From NCBI GenBank assembly GCA_907165135.1, contig OU015568.1:5216501-5280500 (forward strand): DNA of 64,000 bases, written 5' to 3'. A program made the translations under genes and the position numbers. The notes beneath the pieces are model-generated. The model saw nothing but the letters and a program-made list of their open reading frames with translations, was not told the DNA's origin and did not search any database. Numbering within the stretch: position 1 is the stretch's first letter; each line of letters opens with the position of its first letter. Shown here piece by piece: positions 57,487 through 64,000 of this stretch. This DNA is from Oikopleura dioica (taxonomy: Eukaryota; Chordata; Appendicularia; Copelata; Oikopleuridae).

Positions 57487-58105
57487 CAATTTTTTTCGAT
57501 TTTGGGAACCATAAAGCTTTGAAAAATTAGTTTTTATCGGATTTTTAGATGAACAGCCGGGTGAAATAGCTCTAAAAATATCCCTAGGATTTATAAGGCA
57601 TTCGTTCGTCAATGAAAAATATTTTCTTTATGAATAAATCAATAAAAAAATTTCAAGAAAAGCTTCGAAATTTTCTTTCTTTATGAAAAATCAAGCTCTT
57701 GTTTCATCAAAAATTCACAACCAACCCGGAAAAACAATCTTTTTCCCCCCTTCCTCCGGAAATGAATTTCGCAATGCTGTTGCTATTTCGCGCAATAAAT
57801 ATTTTTTCCCTTGGCCGCATGTTTTGTGGTCTTGAGTTTGCGCGAAATGTCTCCCAAAATATCTAAACAGCGAATTATGACATGGAAGCAAGCTTCTTTC
57901 ATCCGCCGACGATATTCAAAAGCGGCATCAAAATATAATAAAAAGAGGGATTAGACGCAAGAACTGTGTTTTGCTGTTTTGGTCGGGGAGATATTGAAAA
58001 GTTCAAGGAACCAATGACGTTTAAAATTGAATAAGATGACAAAATAAAAATTTTCTAAATATCATTTTTTGAGAATAAGACTCTGACACCCTTAATCTTT
58101 TTCTA

Positions 58106-58277
58106 AATTCATTTTTTTTTTCATTCATGAACGAAAACTCCTATTTAATTTTGAGATTTATTATAAGCATTGTGACACCCTTATTTCTCTGAAAAAGCAG
58201 CAAATAAGGGTGTTACAATGCTAATAATTAATCTCAAATTCAAAGGGCGTTTTCGCTCATGAATGAAAAAAAATGAA
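58106..58277. repeat. Hairpin element with ~80-bp arms and ACCCTTATTT at the turn
   Basis: The left arm AATTCATTTTTTTTTTCATT, CATGAACGAAAACTCC, TTTTGAGATTTATTATAAGC, ATTGTGACACCCTTATTT is mirrored by AAATAAGGGTGTTACAAT, GCTAATAATTAATCTCAAAT, GGGCGTTTTCGCTCATG, AATGAAAAAAAATGAATT. The loop is about 17 bp. Confidence 0.88.
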
Positions 58278-60149
58278 TTATACAAAGATTTTGGATGATG
58301 ATCCGATTTTGATCCCTTTTTTGAACCCTCTTTTACCGGATCACGTGGTTATCAAACTTCCGCAGGTTCATGATCAACAGATCCGCGGATCAAAAGCTCT
58401 CATTCCGGAAATGGCGCCCAACTCGGAAGCTACCCTTAACCTCGCTCACTAGGTCACGTGATTCAAGTTCATGCACCCACGTGATCGTACACAAATCATT
58501 TTAAAGAAAAGAAGGGTTGACAAATATTCATACCTCGAAAGAATGGGAGGAATAAATATTGCATAAATAATGAGAAAAAAAGGGGAAGAGACGCCCTTAA
58601 TCCAGCGCGGGAACATAAAAACACCGAGGATTTACAAAAAAAGACAGCCCGTCGAATCGTCAATGTCAAATTCAATTTCAAGTACCATTGAATTTCCACC
58701 TTGAATCGTTAAATTTTTAATGGGACTTTTGATGAGCCGACGCATCAGTTTTTTATGAATGATATAAATTTCGGTGTTTAACAATGTCAAATTGGTCAAT
58801 TTTGTAGCATTCTTTGGATATTGAGGAATGTAGGGGACAATATGAAAACAAGATATTTGCGGTCATGTGACACAAGCTGACAAAAGGTTTTTGTAATTTG
58901 GGTTTTGGTCAAGATCAAGAGCACCAGTCACGTGAGAAAACCGCTAGAGCATACACAATTATTACAAACATAGCTTTTAGGAGAATGGGCAAACAGTATA
59001 ACACATACAGTATGTATGTATGTGACATACTGTATCTGGGATACTCTTAAAGAGCGACTTTTACTGGAGACCATAAGTTTCTTTTCTGATTATTCAGTAT
59101 GAAATTTTTTCTCAATCAAATCCATGAACCATTATAAAATCTTTTACCTATTTTTCTTGAGATGCCAGCTATTAATCTGCTTTAATATCTCAGATAGAAA
59201 ATCCGCAACTTGCAAGGAGTGTAATTGATAATTTGTCCAAACTAAATGCCAAGGGATTGATGCTCAATGAAAACTCATGCTTCATAAATATTTCAACCCC
59301 GAAATCTCCTAATAACCCAAAATGATCCTCAAGTCCGTTATTTGTCACTGTCAAAGCTCAAGGGTGAGTCCATCAAGTCACTCTCCTCATCCCTCCATTT
59401 GACAAATGAATCTCCAATCGATCGAGCTTTACGTCAACCCTCATCCCTTTTAATCCCCATAAAACCCCTTACTACCCGTCGTGAGGCCTCAAAAGTACCT
59501 GTCCATTCCTGTTGAAGTCAACTTGAAATGGCCGTTATCTGTACATGGAAGTGGGAAAAAGGGATGATCTAGGGCACTCAAGCTGGAGTTGAGGATTTCC
59601 GAGGTAAAGGGGGTTGTTTTTATTTTTCGGGAAAATACGCTTTGATGGAAATCAGCTGAGTGGCGAAAAAGGGCTCATTTGCGAGAAAGGAACGCGAATT
59701 GCCGAAGCTTTCTGAGGGCCAAGTATTTTTACTAAAAACACTAATTTGAAGGAAAGATAACAGTCAAGTGTACTTTTAATTGATGAAAATTTTTTATTCA
59801 AATAATTTCTATATTTATTTTTGAAAAGAAGAAAGGAATAAATCATCTTCAAAGATCCAATAAAAAGAAACATGTCTTGAAAAATTTGAAAGGGCCACGT
59901 GACCGAGCCTCGAATTTCCATGTCAATTTGTCGGTGCGGGAGATTTTATTTCGGTCAAGTTCGATTTTAGGTTTCTTCTTTTTGACAGTGGGAAAATATC
60001 GGTCGGGCGGGGCTTATCTCGAAGAAACCACTTCAACTTGAGTTGCGTTTTCAAAATTCTCATCCCTCTTCTTCTTTGTCACCTTTTTTGAATTGGAGAT
60101 TTTATGGTGATTTGGAAGGGGAAGGAGGAGATTCTGTGAATATATAAAA

Positions 60150-60408
60150 AGGGGAGGCCTTGTTCATCCTCTTAATTACTGTATAAATACGCTTGTTCAT
60201 CATTCGGCCACGTGACTTTAGCTGGAGGCTACGTGGCCGAAAGGATGAACAAGTGCACATATCTAGCAATTTATAAGGGGGCCTTGTTCATCCTCTAAAT
60301 TTCTGCATGAAAGCCCTTGTCCATCTTCTGGCCACGAACCTGAAATAGTTCTGACTGAAGGCTACGTGGCCAAAAAGGTGAGCAAGGGCACACTTGCAGC
60401 AATTGAGC
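60150..60408. repeat. Tandem duplication (~124 bp x 2) with internal inverted repeats
   Basis: Both copies start AGGGG-GGCCTTGTTCATCCTC, continue CTTGTTCATC/CTTGTCCATC, GGCCACGTGAC or GGCCACGAACC, GGCTACGTGGCC, and close with GGATGAACAAG or GGTGAGCAAGG. Each copy is therefore also a hairpin (CTTGTTCATC...GATGAACAAG; GGCCACGT...ACGTGGCC). Copies differ at roughly one base in five. Confidence 0.8.
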
Positions 60409-61420
60409 GAATGATCAAGGCCACCCCTCATTGATAATTTTCGCGTTACAAAATAGCTTTACATGTTGAGCAAAATAATTTGACCTCGCTACATGTCAAC
60501 ACAAGCAAAATGTCTCCTTTCTAGATGTCTGTAACATATTTGAGTGACGCAAGCCGGAACCGATTTTTATTTACCAACAACCGGTTGCCCCGTGTTCGCA
60601 AATTCCACCAGCGTTTTTCGCCCGTGCGGTAACAAACACATAATACAAAGTGGGCAAAAAGCAAGTGAAAAAAGGAGGGAGACTAATTGAGGGAAGGATA
60701 TTATGCGAATAATAAGGGTTGAGGCTGCGTGTGGCTCACGTGACATTTTTCCAGCGGGTTTTGGTTTTCATTTTTTAAAATATTTAGTAAGTATTTTTGT
60801 ATTTTTTGGAAAAATTATTGTCATAAATTCTGACTCATCTCTAAAATGAACCATTTCGGGTCGAAAAATTAGGGTCTCACTAAGAAAAATCAAGAAGAAA
60901 AACAGAATTACGCCCTTAGATGGAAAGGTCAAATAGACGAAGGGATGATCCTGTGAACTGATCCAAATCCTCGAGTCCACGATCAAATGATCCCTTCATC
61001 CCCTTTTTTCTCGACAAAAGAGCACCTTGGCCTTTCAAGACTGTTCCGCTCAGCTGTCGTCGAAAAATGTACGAATCCATTCGACCGAAACCTTGTTCAT
61101 GTTTTTGCGCAAATTTACGACAAAGTGGCTTCTTTTTTTGTGATTTTTTTGGGGCGGAAGTTGAACGCACTCAGCCCTGTTTTGGAAGAATTCAAAGGCG
61201 ACTCGTGTACTTCCGCTTTTCTTTTCTTTGGTTTTGACTTTGACCGGAAGAATAAATTTTAAAGTTTATTTTGACTTGAAAGGCCATCTTCAACTTGAAG
61301 ATTCAAAAACTATTCAAAACAATAAATATTGAGGCAATAGCATATTTCCGGCCAGAGAAAAGTGACTTTATTAGACAAAATAAAAATAGGTTTTCTTGAG
61401 AAATTAAAATTTTGGCTTGA

Positions 61421-62030
61421 AAACCTGTCGTGAAACCTGACTCAGGGTTTTTAAGTTCTTGCGAAGAAGAAAATCTGCAGCTTTTTCGATATTCAGGGCC
61501 TGACTCAGGTTTTTACGCAGGTTTTCGACCTACTGATACTCAGGGCCTGAGTCAGGTTTTTACACAGGTTTTCGACCTACTGATACTCAGGGCCTGAGTC
61601 AGGTTTTTACACAGGTTTTCGACCTACTGATACTCAGGGCCTGAGTCAGGTTTTTACACAGGTTTTCGACCTACTGATACTCAGGGCCTGAGTCAGGTTT
61701 TTACACAGGTTTTCGACCTACTGATACTCAGGGCCTGAGTCAGGTTTTAACACAGGTTTTCGACCTACTGATACTCAGGGCCTGACTCAGGTTTTTACAC
61801 AGGTTTTCGACCTACTGATACTCAGGGCCTGAGTCAGGTTTTTACACAGGTTTTCGACCTACTGATACTCAGGGCCTGAGTCAGGTTTTTACACAGGTTT
61901 TCGACCTACTGATACTCAGGGCCTGAGTCAGGTTTTTACACAGGTTTTCGACCTACTGATACTCAGGGCCTGACTCAGGTTTTTACACAGGTTTTCGACC
62001 TACTGATACTCAGGGCCTGAGTCAGGTTAT
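61421..62030. repeat. 47-bp tandem array, 12 units, CCTGASTCAGG family
   Basis: The core CAGGGCCTGA(G/C)TCAGG recurs exactly every 47 bp from 61494 to 62011 (12 cores). Unit: the core, TTTTTACACAGG, TTTTCGACC, TACTGATACT. Copies are almost identical; the palindrome centre is C in units 1, 7 and 11 and G in the rest. The left flank (61421-61450, CCTGTCGTGAAACCTGACTCA) resembles the end of the dispersed CAACCTGTGTAG elements, from which the array was probably amplified. Confidence 0.95.
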
Positions 62031-62624
62031 TATTAAATTTGCTGAGCAAAGATTGGATCATTTTTTCTGCATTTCTTGAAAAAAAGGTTCGTGAAAGCTC
62101 ATTATAAATTTTGAAAACAGCTTACAAGCTTCCTAATCCATCACCCTTAATTTCCCATGATATAACATTGTGTCAAAATTTGATGCATTAGCGCACTTGT
62201 CCGCGCTGGAATACTTTTTTCCCAGGTGTCAGGTCCAAACTCGCTAATTACTCAAAATAAGCCTCGTTACATAAAACCCCAACAAATACGCGGTCAAAGA
62301 GCCAGAAAGAATTGAGTATTACTCAATCCGCTAGAAGGGCTTTTCCGGGCGAAAACAGAAAGGGCGGTGATTTTGCATAATCGCTGGGTTGCATCGTTGC
62401 ACAATATTCAGGGTGAATTTCAACTGTCAAGGAAATGGAGATGAGTAAGGATTGTTTCTTGACAGAAAACATATGCTTTTGTCCAAAATGAAATTTATCA
62501 AAGATTCGAGATAATGCCTGTTTTTCGACATTCTGCTCGAAAATCGAAAATTTTCTCAAGAAAAAAAGAAGATTGGCGCGAAAACTTGAGTCAGGGTCCC
62601 TCGCAATTATTCTTGTGCTTGTTA

Positions 62625-62784
62625 ACTGACACCCTTATTTTGTTGAAATCTTTGTTTTATAAAAGAAAGCCTGACTCAGAAATCCTGAGTCAGGATCCTT
62701 AAAAAGCTTGAGGCTTAGGTTTTCAGGAACCTGAGTCAGGGTTTCTTTGATAAAACAGAGATTTCAACAAAAAAGGGTGTCAGT
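62625..62784. mobile_element. MITE-like element, ends ACTGACACCCTTA
   Basis: Inverted ends ACTGACACCCTTATTTTGTT and AACAAAAAAGGGTGTCAGT continue inward as GAAATCTTTGTTTTATAAAA and TTTGATAAAACAGAGATTTC. Three CCTGASTCAGG palindromes fill the centre (62670-62745), combining the two main repeat motifs of the window in one element. Non-coding, 160 bp. Confidence 0.85.
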
Positions 62785-63761
62785 ACACAAACTCAAAAAT
62801 TACAGCGCTTTAAATTTTAGTTTAAAGCTTGTCACACGGTGTGACTCACACCATTAAAATCTGCGAAGAGCTAAATTTATGAAAGGGTTGACAAGTTGAG
62901 TTACCAACAAAAATGCGTTTGACAGTTGAAACGGACTTGAGAAGATGCAATTACCCGTAAAAAAAGGGAGCTTTCAACTTGAAACTTTGACACAGTCTTT
63001 GTCTCCTTCTTGCGCTTTTGAGCTTGATCCGACGAGGGTTTAAACCTTTCAAGCATTGTCAAAACGATGAAGTTCTTTCTCACGCCCAAGCATCGAAAAT
63101 TTGTTTGTTTCAAAGTCGAACATCTTTAAATGGAACATTTTTTCTTCTTCCGGGAAATGAAGAGCCAATTTCTCAAAAATTTTGAAAACTTAAGATTTTC
63201 AAGTAGCTCTTGAGGGGAGAATTTTGACTGTAAACTTGCGCTTTTCCCTTTTTTCATCGATTTTTGGAAGAAAAAACTTGAAGAATTGAGAATTTTTGCA
63301 CTTGAGATAGAAATTCTTTTTTTTTTCGATCTTTCTTATTTTGAATGAAAAAAATTTTTTCTTTTAGAAAAATATTTATCCGGTGAAAATCCAGGATTGA
63401 CTGAATACAGCGTCGTTTCGTCAAATCCAAACACACATGTCCGGCAAACGTGGGGAGCAAGTGAAATCGTGCCGATCTAAGCCGATAACTTCGACGAGCC
63501 GTTTCATAATCCGCTCGAGCGACACTGCCAATTTGAAATGATTTCTTGATTTATCCAAGCGCGAAAAATTTATACATGTATTATTCTATTGCAAATTAGA
63601 AATTCTAGAGTAACTTTGACAATGAAACCTTAATTCAATGTAGACTTACTTTAATTTTCGTTTATAAATGATGAATTATCATGAAAACAAGGAAGAGAAC
63701 GAAGTGTAAGATCTATTAGTAAATCTATTTCCTAACAGTATAGCAGAGCCGAAAAAGACGT
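62785..63761. other. Intergenic stretch, no supported gene
   Basis: Short open frames on the minus strand (63113-62901, 63460-63254) show no domain, no splice partners and low-complexity composition. No clear repeats. Confidence 0.4.
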
Positions 63762-64000
63762 TTAAAATTCAGAGTATGCTTCTGAAACTTCACTTGAATC
63801 CGCTTCGTCAGATTGGCTCTCAAATGAGTTTTCTTCAATGTTGAGCTCGAGAGCGTTTTCCTCGTCGCTGGAATCCTGAAAAACTTGATTCTGCTGGCAG
63901 ATTTACTTTCTTTTTACCGATTGGCCCTGCACCATCATCCTTGATCCATCACTCGAAAGAAACTTGATCATGCCGACATATTGATGGACAGCGTTGACCG
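63762..64000 (-). CDS. 3' end of a gene continuing beyond the right edge
   Basis: Two minus-strand exons: 64000-63918 (partial; VNAVHQYVGMIKFLSSDGSR, then MMVQGQS) and 63875-63762 (DSSDEENALELNIEENSFES, then acidic Ser-rich to SEAYSEF and stop), joined by a 42-bp GT-AG intron in phase 0. The C-terminus is strongly acidic with CK2-type Ser sites (DSSDEE, SDEADSSE). Only about 64 residues are visible, so family and function cannot be told. Confidence 0.6.

Larger units (their letters stand above)
57487..61420. other. Gene-free, repeat-containing stretch
   Basis: No supported coding exon. Contains a hairpin element (58106-58277), a tandem duplication with E-boxes (60150-60408) and about ten CACGTG motifs, mostly as TCACGTGA or CCACGTGA. 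Confidence 0.5.

Noticed and set aside
61421-62030. CRISPR-like look of the 47-bp periodic array
   Set aside because: The whole 47-bp unit repeats; there are no unique spacers, and the genome is clearly eukaryotic.

Overview
The window reads as nuclear DNA of a larvacean tunicate (Oikopleura or a close relative). The evidence is a gene about every 4 kb on both strands, exons of 7 to about 700 bp joined by many introns of 40-60 bp, several introns that start GA instead of GT (a known larvacean peculiarity), close tandem and convergent gene packing, and animal protein families (SLC22 carrier, PIM-type kinase, vWA/CCP/galaxin-like secreted protein, RING protein). Gene models were spliced by eye; a model is called strong where every exon phase fits.

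Left third (1-27.6 kb): a tandem pair of unrecognised paralogous genes (717-2476, 2645-3503); a small membrane protein with a dileucine tail (3670-4758, minus); a fragmented multi-pass membrane protein (about 5325-9211, minus); a 91-aa single-pass protein (9855-10174, minus); a galaxin-like/CCP/vWA extracellular protein (12361-16936, minus); a 420-aa single-pass protein with a Ser-rich tail (17436-20170, plus); a secreted GH31 enzyme with the full sulfoquinovosidase signature (20358-26130, plus); a small gene 43 bp behind it; and a convergent 81-aa gene whose coding end overlaps that small gene by 28 bp.

Middle (27.6-55.5 kb): long repeat-rich tracts; exon fragments of a putative receptor tail (about 35042-37315, minus); an SLC22-like transporter (40624-42850, minus); two tandem RING/coiled-coil genes (43126-44758 and 45082-46040), the first interrupted by a hAT-like element and with a damaged RING; two small membrane-protein genes (48905-49853 and 51868-52218, minus).

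Right (55.5-64 kb): a PIM-like kinase (55538-56794, plus) whose last exon lies inverted at 57243-57380, between two identical tRNA-Asn genes in inverted orientation. Flipping the segment between the tRNAs restores a complete kinase with a correct splice phase and branch-point-like sequence. This is the most striking observation. It is followed by a repeat-rich gene desert with a 12 x 47-bp tandem array, and a partial minus-strand gene at the right edge.

Throughout, non-coding DNA is dominated by short palindromic or inverted-repeat elements: a family ending CAACCTGTGTAG with internal CCTGASTCAGG, palindromes carrying ACCCTTA/TAAGGGT, AAGCCGC hairpins, TTAACCC-GCGC hairpins and TGAGTCAT arrays, several nested in one another.
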